DNA from: Pedobacter glucosidilyticus
Lineage (GTDB): Bacteria; Bacteroidota; Bacteroidia; Sphingobacteriales; Sphingobacteriaceae
Length of the DNA stretch: 9,499 nucleotides
Assembly: GCF_002483235.1 (NCBI RefSeq)
Contig: NZ_DLHN01000004.1
Location: 1 to 9,499, forward strand
Direction: 5' to 3'
Shown piece after piece: positions 1 through 5,930 of the stretch (the stretch's first letter is position 1; every line of letters begins with the position of its first letter). Made by a program: the position numbers and the translations under genes. The notes beneath the pieces are model-generated. The model did not search any database, had not been told where the DNA came from, and was given only the letters and a program-made list of their open reading frames with translations.

Positions 1-1
1 A

Positions 2-256
2 CAAGATTATTACAACCAAGAAGCACACATGAACAGCGTTTTCATGCCTAAAACACGTAAAGTACAGTATTTAGGTTTCTTCCATACAGGGGCTTATCAA
101 GAAGTATTAAGTGGCTATGGAGGTATTCACCATTGCTTATTACCTTCCCCTAAGCATGTTATCATCAGAAGAAATAGAGACGAAACTTTTAACTACGAGG
201 TTTTTGGCGAAGAGCAAAACAGTAAACAAGTTTTGAAGATTCTAGGGTATATTTAA
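2..256 (+). CDS. speA: Biosynthetic arginine decarboxylase, C-terminal end (5' truncated by window)
   Basis: Only the last 84 codons are present; the frame is open from base 2 and enters from outside the window, so the first Met (base 29) is internal. The visible protein reads QDYYNQEAHMNSVFMPK, then a GFFHTGAYQE segment and GGIHHCLLPSPKHVII, which match the conserved C-terminal end of PLP-dependent SpeA-type arginine decarboxylases (arginine to agmatine plus CO2, first step of one polyamine route, cytoplasmic). The catalytic and PLP-binding parts lie upstream and cannot be checked. The gene ends in TAA and is followed 80 bp later by a strong hairpin terminator. It is convergent with the cobalamin locus and does not appear to belong to it. 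The family call is based on recognised C-terminal motifs only. Confidence 0.85.
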   Translation, partial: QDYYNQEAHMNSVFMPKTRKVQYLGFFHTGAYQEVLSGYGGIHHCLLPSPKHVIIRRNRDETFNYEVFGEEQNSKQVLKILGYI

Positions 257-258
257 TT

Positions 259-300
259 GAAAATTCAAAAGTGAAAAGTGAAAATTCAAAAGTGAAAATT
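259..300. repeat. Two tandem copies of a 21-bp A-rich unit
   Basis: Units at 259-279 and 280-300 start GAAAATTCAAAAGTGAAAA and differ at one position near the end; a degenerate fragment (AAAAAGTG) continues to about 308. The repeat lies just after the speA stop codon and before the terminator. No coding potential is seen. Confidence 0.8.
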
Positions 301-335
301 AAAAAGTGCTTTTTAAAGTAAAAATTAAAAAATTC

Positions 336-377
336 AAATTGCTTAAATTCTGTAGAGTTTAAGCAATTTTTGTTTTT
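336..377. terminator. Bidirectional rho-independent terminator between speA and the cobalamin locus
   Basis: A perfect 12-bp stem, AAATTGCTTAAA (336-347) with TTTAAGCAATTT (358-369), closes a 10-nt loop. On the + strand it is followed by TTGTTTTTAAG; on the - strand it is followed by a T-rich run (GAATTTTTTAATTTTT). It can therefore serve both speA (+) and the operon ending at 558 (-), although it lies nearly 190 nt past the stop codon of the latter. Confidence 0.85.
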
Positions 378-384
378 AAGACTA

Positions 385-468
385 ATTATACAATTTTATA
401 GGCCCTAATCAACTAATGAACCAATGATTATACAATTTTATAGGCCCTAATAATCCAGTGAACCAATG
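385..468. repeat. Two tandem copies of a 42-bp unit
   Basis: The units are 385-426 and 427-468. The first 25 bp (ATTATACAATTTTATAGGCC and five more bases) are identical, and the last 8 bases (AACCAATG) match again after a diverged stretch of nine. The array sits in the gene-free stretch 257-557, which otherwise holds the 21-bp repeats, the terminator and the G-free tract. No ORF of note is found there. Confidence 0.85.
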
Positions 469-551
469 AACTAAACCCTCTAACTAACCTACTAATAAAC
501 TACCCCCCCTAATCACCTAACAAACTAACCAACTAACCACCTAACAAACTA
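469..551. repeat. G-free low-complexity tract with CTAAC-type repeats
   Basis: The 83 bases contain no G on the + strand and consist of degenerate repeats such as AACTAACC and CCTAACAAACTA, plus a run of seven C (503-509). A 14-bp sequence, CACCTAACAAACTA, occurs exactly twice (514-527 and 538-551). The tract ends six bases before the stop codon of the PP-loop gene. A C-rich, G-poor single strand resembles a Rho-utilisation site for + strand read-through, but that is inference. Confidence 0.7.
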
Positions 552-557
552 GTACAT

Positions 558-1280
558 CTACCCTACCAAATCAACATACCAGAAGCCTAGGTTTTTGGGT
601 TTGTCGTCTTTAGTGAAGCAAACATCATCTTCATTTTTGGGAGTTAGATAGCTTTTAAAAACTTTCTCGCCTAAAGTATAAGTAATAGCGTTTTTAAATA
701 TCGGGCCTTCAAACACAAAAGTGTGGAATTCTCCGTTTTCTCCGCATGGGTCTATATTTTCTGGCAAACTGTTTATGAAAGCTATATCAATAACTTTCCC
801 TGCATAAGCTCCTAAATTTTCTTGGGTACAAGCTATTACGGTTTTAAAACCTAAATTCAAGAAGTCTTGAATTAACGTTTTAGTATCTTTCTTCCACAGT
901 GGAAATACGGCCTCCATCCCTACTTCTTGTAATTTCGATTCGCGGTAAGCTTTTAAATCCTCTAAAAAAATATCTCCAAAAACAGCATGTGTAATTCCTT
1001 CTTCTTTCAGGATGGTTAAATTTTGATGCATGATTTCATCATATTCTTTCATACCGGGCATTTCTGGTAATCTAATTTGATATAATGGAATACCTAAACT
1101 TTCTGCTTGTTTTAGTAAAAGCGATTCTCGCACTCCATGCATAGAAATACGATTCAGACTATCATTTACAGTAGTCACCAAATATTTAACCTCATAATCT
1201 GGGTTTTGCAAAAGATAATATAAAGCTAAAGCCGAGTCTTTACCGCCGCTCCAATTGAAAATACAAGGTTTCCTATTCAT
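558..1280 (-). CDS. PP-loop ATPase of the Dph6 / COG2102 (diphthine-ammonia-ligase-like) family
   Basis: This 240-residue cytoplasmic protein begins with the PP-loop signature SGGKDS (residues 11-16), which binds ATP in adenine-nucleotide alpha-hydrolases. The Dph6-type landmarks follow: MHGVR (47-51), FGDIFLEDLKAYRE (101-114) and DPCGENGEFHTFV (177-189). Length and motif order are complete. In eukaryotes and archaea this family amidates diphthine on EF2; bacteria lack diphthamide, so the annotation 'diphthine-ammonia ligase' should not be taken literally. The start codon overlaps the end of the upstream sirtuin gene by 8 bp, implying translational coupling. It is the last gene of a riboswitch-headed cobalamin locus, so an amidation or ATP-dependent step on a corrinoid-related substrate is a reasonable but unproven idea. 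Confidence 0.85.
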   Translation of the reverse strand: MNRKPCIFNWSGGKDSALALYYLLQNPDYEVKYLVTTVNDSLNRISMHGVRESLLLKQAESLGIPLYQIRLPEMPGMKEYDEIMHQNLTILKEEGITHAVFGDIFLEDLKAYRESKLQEVGMEAVFPLWKKDTKTLIQDFLNLGFKTVIACTQENLGAYAGKVIDIAFINSLPENIDPCGENGEFHTFVFEGPIFKNAITYTLGEKVFKSYLTPKNEDDVCFTKDDKPKNLGFWYVDLVG

Positions 1281-1962
1281 GTTTCAACAGTTTTTCAACT
1301 AAAAGAGGAACAGCAAGGCTAGCTTTCTCTTCTATTTTAATCAATGGATTAGAGATTCTAACTTCAGGTATTTTAGGATCTACCACATAAACAGGCACCT
1401 CCTTACGAGCAAGCTCTAATAAACCAGCAGCTGGATACACGACTAATGAGCTGCCAATTAAGATAACCATATCTGCCAAAGGCATTTCATGCATAGCCTT
1501 GGTAATCATGGGTACAGCCTCGCCAAACCACACCACATGCGGACGTAACTGACTGCCTAACTCGCACAACTCACCCATTTCTATATCTGGCTTGTCTAGT
1601 TTATAAAGCAAAGCCGGGTTTTGTGAAGAACGGGCATAAACAATTTCTCCATGTAAATGCATCATATTTGAAGAACCTGCTCGCTCATGTAAATCATCAA
1701 TATTTTGGGTAATGATTAAAACTTCAAACTTTTCTTCTAATTTTTTCAAAGCGAGATGAGCCGCATTAGGCTGAGCAGCTAAAACACTCCTCCTCCTTTC
1801 ATTATAAAACTGCTGTACTAAAGCAGGGTTTCTTTGCCAAGCTTCTGGCGTAGCAACATCTTCTATAGCGTAACCTTCCCATAAGCCATCAGCATCTCTA
1901 AAGGTTTTTAAACCACTTTCTGCACTGATACCGGCACCTGTTAAAACGATAATCTTTTTCAT
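1273..1962 (-). CDS. cobB: SIR2-family NAD-dependent protein deacylase, class III (CobB/SIRT5 type), lacking the zinc cysteines
   Basis: A 229-residue sirtuin that removes acyl groups from lysine using NAD. It shows the NAD-binding GAGIS motif (residues 9-13), TFRD (20-23), TQNIDDLH (85-92), the catalytic His of LHGE (H104) and RPHVVWFGE. Y53 and R56 in FYNERRR correspond to the Tyr/Arg pair that recognises succinyl or malonyl lysine in E. coli CobB and SIRT5, so desuccinylation or demalonylation is likely. The usual zinc-binding Cys pairs are absent: the first pair position reads RSSQNP and only one Cys (in GELCELGSQ) lies near the second. Similar sequences occur in other Bacteroidota from memory, so this is probably a lineage variant rather than damage. 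It starts 8 bp after the cobU stop codon and overlaps the PP-loop gene by 8 bp. Confidence 0.9.
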   Translation of the reverse strand: MKKIIVLTGAGISAESGLKTFRDADGLWEGYAIEDVATPEAWQRNPALVQQFYNERRRSVLAAQPNAAHLALKKLEEKFEVLIITQNIDDLHERAGSSNMMHLHGEIVYARSSQNPALLYKLDKPDIEMGELCELGSQLRPHVVWFGEAVPMITKAMHEMPLADMVILIGSSLVVYPAAGLLELARKEVPVYVVDPKIPEVRISNPLIKIEEKASLAVPLLVEKLLKHE

Positions 1963-1970
1963 AGGATAAA

Positions 1971-2474
1971 TTATTTGAGTGAAAGCGGTAAACCTGACAC
2001 CATAAAGATAGCTTTATCCGCTTTTCTAGCAATGTATTGATTACACCAACCTTGCAAATCGGTAAACTTCCTTCCGGATTCTGTATCGGCATGTAAGCCC
2101 ATTCCTAATTCATTAGAGATGACGATAAAAGTAGCCTCTTGTTGTGTTAAATCATCAAAAGCTTGTTTTATTTGTTCTAAAGATGCTTCTACATCGTATT
2201 TAGTATCAACAAAAAAATTGGTAAGCCATAAGGTTACACAATCTATAACTACTACTTTGCCTGTAAAATCAATTTTAGCGGGATATTTCTCTTCTTCTAT
2301 ATTCTCCCAGCGCTCATCTCGATCTTGTTGATGCCTGATGATACGTTTTTCAAAATCTTTATCCCAATTACGGGCTGTAGCCAAATAAACAGGCTTATTG
2401 GTTAAAGATAAAGCAAGATTTTGTGCATAACTACTTTTCCCAGAACGGGCACCCCCAGATATATAGTAAATCAT
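1971..2474 (-). CDS. cobU: Adenosylcobinamide kinase / adenosylcobinamide-phosphate guanylyltransferase
   Basis: This 167-residue bifunctional enzyme of nucleotide-loop assembly in cobalamin synthesis and salvage phosphorylates adenosylcobinamide, then transfers GMP to give adenosyl-GDP-cobinamide. The P-loop GGARSGKS is at residues 7-14. RHQQDRDERW (47-56) carries H48, the counterpart of the histidine guanylylated in Salmonella CobU. A Walker-B-like VVVIDCVTLWLTN runs from 74 to 86, and VISNELGMG is the conserved later segment. Length is normal for the family and no domain is missing. The gene is separated from the upstream DUF6580 gene by 170 bp holding a 125-bp palindromic element, and it is followed closely by the sirtuin. 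cobS, cobC and cobT, common partners, are not in this window. Confidence 0.95.
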   Translation of the reverse strand: MIYYISGGARSGKSSYAQNLALSLTNKPVYLATARNWDKDFEKRIIRHQQDRDERWENIEEEKYPAKIDFTGKVVVIDCVTLWLTNFFVDTKYDVEASLEQIKQAFDDLTQQEATFIVISNELGMGLHADTESGRKFTDLQGWCNQYIARKADKAIFMVSGLPLSLK

Positions 2475-2501
2475 GATAGTTCTTAAATTTTAAACATAAA
2501 A

Positions 2502-2626
2502 AAAGAGGTTGTCTTACAACATCATTTTTTGTCAGGCTGAGCGGAGTCGAAGCCTTTTTTGAGTAATTCAGAGTACATTTCGACTCCGCTCAATGTGACA
2601 AATACGATTATTTAGACAACCTCTTT
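2502..2626. repeat. 125-bp nested palindromic element (MITE- or REP-like) inside the cobalamin locus
   Basis: The outer arms are a perfect 13-bp inverted repeat, AAAGAGGTTGTCT (2502-2514) and AGACAACCTCTTT (2614-2626). Inside is a second inverted repeat, 2528-2551 with 2579-2602, pairing at 21 of 24 positions and containing the perfect TGAGCGGAGTCGAA / TTCGACTCCGCTCA core. That core type recurs across Bacteroidota genomes in my experience. No transposase is encoded and no clear target-site duplication is visible at the ends. On the - strand the outer arm runs into seven T, so the transcript could also form a terminator or attenuator between the DUF6580 gene and cobU. Confidence 0.8.
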
Positions 2627-2644
2627 AAGGTATAACATTTGGCA

Positions 2645-3223
2645 TTAGTATGCCAATTCTTTTTTACTTTTTAAAATCGTGAATTTAGATTTTGCTAATT
2701 CAAAACCACCATATAAAACTGCACCAAACACTAAGTTTCCTAACAATAGGTTTTTCTCAAAAGGAATTGCTGCAATTAAAGATTGGTAATAACCTGTAAT
2801 GTCTTTATTATATAAAGTGCCACCTAACCAAGGTTCAATATCAGTAACTAACCAATGAATTAAAACACTTGCTAGTGAACCTAACAAAACAGTATTTACA
2901 TTAACTGTTTTAATTAAGCTACCAATAAATACCATCGCTACAAAGCAGATATAAACCCAAACAAAGCCATCATAAAACAAAGTAAATTCGCCTGTATAAG
3001 AATAAGTCACAAACAAATCACTGATGAACAAAGTAATTAGAGGAACTAAATAAGCTTTGTATTTATTGGTGAAATAAGTACCACCAAACATGGCAATTGC
3101 ACCAACAGGTGTAAAATTAGACCAAGCAGTTTGTTCGCCTAAGCTTAAAAATCTTGTAGCAGCTGCGGCAAGAATCATCATTACCAATACCCAGTTTCTT
3201 ACGTTTATTTTATTTAAAGACAT
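2645..3223 (-). CDS. DUF6580-type integral membrane protein, candidate corrinoid-related transporter component
   Basis: The 192-residue protein is mostly hydrophobic with about six membrane segments, near residues 10-27, 37-52, 56-76, 84-106, 108-125 and 155-178. It has an NFTPVGAIAMFGGTYF segment near residue 36, a pattern I associate with DUF6580 proteins and reminiscent of substrate-binding (S) components of ECF transporters. No ATP-binding motif or signal peptide is present. It begins 34 bp after btuB with no hairpin between, so both should share the riboswitch-controlled transcript. That makes an inner-membrane role in uptake of cobalamin, a precursor or cobalt the best guess; the substrate is not visible in the sequence. 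No BtuC/D/F-like genes are found in the window. Confidence 0.7.
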   Translation of the reverse strand: MSLNKINVRNWVLVMMILAAAATRFLSLGEQTAWSNFTPVGAIAMFGGTYFTNKYKAYLVPLITLFISDLFVTYSYTGEFTLFYDGFVWVYICFVAMVFIGSLIKTVNVNTVLLGSLASVLIHWLVTDIEPWLGGTLYNKDITGYYQSLIAAIPFEKNLLLGNLVFGAVLYGGFELAKSKFTILKSKKELAY

Positions 3224-3257
3224 ACATTATAATTTATGATGGTAAATTTATTAAATC

Positions 3258-5174
3258 TTATTGAAAAAGAAAGCTTATACCTGCATTAAAGTTTGTACCC
3301 ATGGTATTATAACCCGCAAAATCATTATATCTGGCATCAAAGAGATTTTTTACATCTGCAAAAAGCGTAATATTTTTCTTTGCTTTATACTGTACATAGG
3401 CATCAAACTTATGATACGATGTTAAAACTACATTTTGTTCGTTAAAATTGGTATCGTAATAAATATCTCTTCTACTATCTGTCCATTTGTACAATAGGCT
3501 AAAGCTAAGGTTTTTGTTCAAGTTATAGCTCACATTAGCGCCTGATGAATTTACAGGTCTTCTAGAAAGATTAAAAGCCCCCGGCGTACCCGGAGATTTA
3601 ACTACCCTACCATATACATAAGCATAAAATGCGCTAATACTTAAATTATTATGGGGTTTAAAACCAATTTCGGTTTCTATACCTTCATCATTTTGCTGGT
3701 TCTGATTTAAATAACCAAAGCTACCATCTGCTCTAGAACCAAAATCAATCACATCATCAATCTCTCTAAAAAAGATGCTGGTATTGATGTTTAATTTATT
3801 CTGGAATAAATCTGTACTAAAGCCAGCCTCATAATTAAAAGATGTTTCTGGATTTAATCCATTAGGGTCTGCATATTCTGAGGTTAACTGATATAAACTT
3901 GGTACTCTAAAAGCAGAAGAAATATTACCATAAACCTTAACACTATTGAATAGTAATACAGAAGGATTAAAAGTATAAGTAAAATTATCTCCAAAAGCGC
4001 TATGGTTATTGTACCTACCGCCTAGCTCCATCCTAAAAACATCTTTTACGTTAAAGAATAGAGAGGTAAAAAGACTAGCGATATTGTTATTAGCATTTCC
4101 GGCAGTAAGTGGCGCACCAAAACCACTAAATTGGTCGGTAGCACTGTATTTATAATTAGCCCCTGATGTTAAATCTAAAAAGTTATTCACTTTATATGAG
4201 AATATACTTTCTACATTGGTAATACTACCTTTATAATAACTATTAGCGCCATTATTATCAAACTTATTAGATACATTATTTTGGCTAGCTATTAAGCTTA
4301 AATTACCTTTTCTTAAAGCTACATTAACGCCAATATTTCCTAATAAAGCTACTTTATTGTAGTTATAATTAGTATTGTCTTGAAAAGCCCCACCATCTAA
4401 ACCAGATTTATTATTATTAAGTTGTAAACCACCTAATATTTTTACTGTGCTATTGAGATATTGAGATAAATTAAGACTTAAACCTTGCTGACTAAATTTG
4501 TCTTTCTCGAATGGAGAAGGTGTGTTTAAAGGCTGGGCCGATGAAAATCCTTTACTATCTAAATTAGAAAAATTAAATGCTACTGCTGTTTTATTGATAT
4601 TACCATTAAGACCAACAGCTTGTTTATAAGTATTGTAAGTACCACCACTTAACAAGGCATTTGTTTTAAGCTTACCCTCTCCTTTTTTAGTGATGACATT
4701 GATAACACCAGCAACTGCATCTGAGCCATATAAGGTAGAGCTTGCACCTTTTAATACTTCTATTCTTTCGATTTGGTCTATGGCAATTGCGGCTAAGTTG
4801 TACTCACCAGAAATTCCAGAAGCATCATTCACTGGAATACCGTCTATTAAAATAAGCGTATTGGCAGAAGAAGCTCCTCTTAAATAAACTGATTTTACTT
4901 CTCCTAAAGCACTACCGCTACCTGTAACGTTTAAACCGGGTACAGTGTTTAGCAATTCTGGTAATGTTCTGCCTTGTGAGCGTTCTATCTCTTCTCTAGA
5001 GATTACCCTAACCATTTTACCAATATCACTGATTTTTTTTGGAGAACGAGAAGCCGTAACAACTACCTCGTTTAAAGAACTGGGCTTTTGCGATTGCGCA
5101 TAAAGCCGGGCATCTGCTAATGCCAGTTGAACAAGCCCTAGGCCTGCTGCAACGTAAATGTTTTTTCTTTTCAT
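3258..5174 (-). CDS. btuB: TonB-dependent outer-membrane receptor for cobalamin/corrinoids (BtuB-like)
   Basis: From the start chosen the protein has 638 residues, close to BtuB-type receptors. A signal peptide is evident: MKRK, a hydrophobic stretch to about residue 21, and a likely cut after ARLYA near 26. A TonB-box-like LNEVVVTA lies at 34-41. The plug domain covers about 40-165, with YLRG (97-100), LIDGIPVND (109-117) and RIEVLKGASSTLYGSDAVAG (137-156). The rest is beta-barrel, ending in FNAGISFLFQ with the terminal aromatic typical of outer-membrane proteins. An in-frame ATG at 5249 would add 25 residues before the signal peptide (MRVLPQGISI and so on) and mask it, so 5174 is preferred. 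The riboswitch 113 nt upstream sets the substrate class; the sequence alone does not separate cobalamin from cobinamide. Confidence 0.92.
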   Translation of the reverse strand: MKRKNIYVAAGLGLVQLALADARLYAQSQKPSSLNEVVVTASRSPKKISDIGKMVRVISREEIERSQGRTLPELLNTVPGLNVTGSGSALGEVKSVYLRGASSANTLILIDGIPVNDASGISGEYNLAAIAIDQIERIEVLKGASSTLYGSDAVAGVINVITKKGEGKLKTNALLSGGTYNTYKQAVGLNGNINKTAVAFNFSNLDSKGFSSAQPLNTPSPFEKDKFSQQGLSLNLSQYLNSTVKILGGLQLNNNKSGLDGGAFQDNTNYNYNKVALLGNIGVNVALRKGNLSLIASQNNVSNKFDNNGANSYYKGSITNVESIFSYKVNNFLDLTSGANYKYSATDQFSGFGAPLTAGNANNNIASLFTSLFFNVKDVFRMELGGRYNNHSAFGDNFTYTFNPSVLLFNSVKVYGNISSAFRVPSLYQLTSEYADPNGLNPETSFNYEAGFSTDLFQNKLNINTSIFFREIDDVIDFGSRADGSFGYLNQNQQNDEGIETEIGFKPHNNLSISAFYAYVYGRVVKSPGTPGAFNLSRRPVNSSGANVSYNLNKNLSFSLLYKWTDSRRDIYYDTNFNEQNVVLTSYHKFDAYVQYKAKKNITLFADVKNLFDARYNDFAGYNTMGTNFNAGISFLFQ

Positions 5175-5179
5175 TTTGT

Positions 5180-5197
5180 TGTGAGTTTTAGCCCACA
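5180..5197 (-). promoter_or_regulatory. Hairpin next to the btuB start codon, possible riboswitch expression platform
   Basis: On the - strand TGTGGG (5197-5192) pairs with CTCACA (5185-5180), including one G-U pair, around a 6-nt loop. It ends 5 nt before the btuB ATG, so folding would hide the ribosome-binding region. There is no poly-T tract behind it, which argues for translational rather than transcriptional control. Whether it forms only in the ligand-bound state cannot be told from sequence. Confidence 0.4.
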
Positions 5198-5287
5198 GCA
5201 AACAGAAAATTGGTTTTGAAATGGAAATACCTTGTGGTAGTACTCGCATTCAAACGCTTCAATCCCCGAAAGCTATGAATTTTTAAT

Positions 5288-5454
5288 CGTTAGGCAGGTC
5301 TTCTGACTTACTCTCTGCTTCCAGCCTTCCCAGTTTTAAGTATCAAACCAGTGGCAAAATTTAGAAGCAGTCTTAAAGAGCTTACAGCTGCGGGACAGTT
5401 GAAGAATTACACTTCATTCCCTTTTAATCTCGTTCTAAAACGAGAACCATAACG
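5288..5454 (-). ncRNA. Cobalamin riboswitch (B12 element) controlling btuB
   Basis: Reading the - strand 5' to 3', the conserved blocks appear in order. CGTTA (5454-5450) starts P1. A hairpin CTCGTT-TTAG-AACGAG occupies 5444-5429. AAAAGGGAAT lies at 5425-5416, CTGTCCCGCAGCTGTAAG at 5398-5381, GCCACTGG at 5355-5348 and GGGAAGG at 5331-5325. The B12 box AAGTCAGAAGACCTGCC spans 5309-5293, and TAACG (5292-5288) closes P1. This is the established cobalamin aptamer, which represses transport and synthesis genes when the cofactor is abundant. It lies 113 nt upstream of the chosen btuB start, and likely governs the whole downstream locus to the extent that transcription reads through. Confidence 0.97.
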
Positions 5455-5468
5455 CCACGAAGATAAGA

Positions 5469-5505
5469 GGAAATTAATTACTGTACTATTTTTTTTTAAA
5501 ACAAT
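5469..5505 (-). promoter_or_regulatory. Possible Bacteroidota-type promoter for the riboswitch-btuB transcript
   Basis: On the - strand ATTG (5505-5502) could be the -33 element and TAATTAATTTCC (5480-5469) the -7 region, with about 21 nt between them and a start expected just before the riboswitch P1 stem at 5454. The match to TTTG / TAnnTTTG is imperfect, so the position is fixed mainly by context. Confidence 0.3.
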
Positions 5506-5651
5506 TCATCATTGAGGATGAAAATTTATAAAAACCGCATACTAAACGTGTTTTAAATCATCATTTTAATATATTTTCTTAAAAACCTAAAAAACAGATT
5601 TTTTGGTACAGTTATCGATTATCATAAATAGTCTACTAAAATTTTAGCATC
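5506..5651. promoter_or_regulatory. Divergent intergenic region with weak promoter signals for the small + strand genes
   Basis: This AT-rich stretch separates the riboswitch promoter from the + strand gene at 5652. TTTG at 5602-5605 followed 19 nt later by TAAATAGT (5625-5632) is a weak -33/-7 candidate for the + strand. A perfect 12-bp palindrome, CTAAAATTTTAG (5636-5647), lies 4 nt before the ATG and could be an operator or chance in AT-rich DNA. No RNA gene or further ORF is seen. Confidence 0.25.
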
Positions 5652-5927
5652 ATGAAAATCAATATCATCGGTAATGTAAAAGTCCTAAAAAGTAAAAACG
5701 CACTGCAAACAAACTTTGCTAAGCATCAGCATAGTTTAAGTGAAGAAATGAGTAAAGACAAACATCATGTTTTGTACACCAGTTTGCTGTATGTTTTATC
5801 TATTTTAAGTATTGCTAGCTGGATAATTTCTTTGAAAATATTACCTTTTGGTGATGTCTTTCAGTTTTTATTAGGTACAGCAGTATTAACCGTTAACTTA
5901 CTCATTTTTAAACATACTAAAATTTAA
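5652..5927 (+). CDS. Hypothetical small membrane protein with two transmembrane helices
   Basis: I do not recognise this 91-residue protein. Residues 1-39 are polar and basic (KVLKSKNALQTNFAKHQHS). Two hydrophobic stretches follow, about 40-61 (LLYVLSILSIASWIIS) and 66-86 (FLLGTAVLTVNLLIF), separated by a short LPFG turn, with a basic tail KHTKI. No enzyme motif, lipobox or cleavable signal is seen. A second in-frame start at base 5748 (Met33) would leave just the helices, and GAAGAA in front of it makes it a credible alternative. The gene is transcribed away from btuB and is followed after 3 nt by another small ORF, so the two probably form a unit. Intact reading frame and ordinary codon use support a real gene, but conservation is unknown. 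Confidence 0.6.
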   Translation: MKINIIGNVKVLKSKNALQTNFAKHQHSLSEEMSKDKHHVLYTSLLYVLSILSIASWIISLKILPFGDVFQFLLGTAVLTVNLLIFKHTKI

Positions 5928-5930
5928 GCT

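Noticed and set aside
257..551. CRISPR array
   Set aside because: There are only two copies each of the 21-bp and 42-bp units, directly adjacent and without unique spacers, and no cas genes nearby.
1898..2092. 64-residue open frame on the - strand across the cobU-sirtuin junction
   Set aside because: It lies in another frame over two well-supported genes and resembles no protein.
2119..2331. 70-residue open frame on the + strand
   Set aside because: It is antisense to cobU, whose motifs are clear; the product is a Ser/Lys/Val-rich shadow.
2502..2626. Complete insertion sequence
   Set aside because: The element is 125 bp with no coding capacity and no visible target-site duplication; only a non-autonomous palindromic repeat is supported.
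4690..4887. 65-residue open frame on the + strand
   Set aside because: It is antisense to the plug domain of the BtuB-like receptor.
5175..5249. Longer btuB start at 5249
   Set aside because: It would place 25 residues before an evident signal peptide (MKRK plus hydrophobic core); kept only as a finding.
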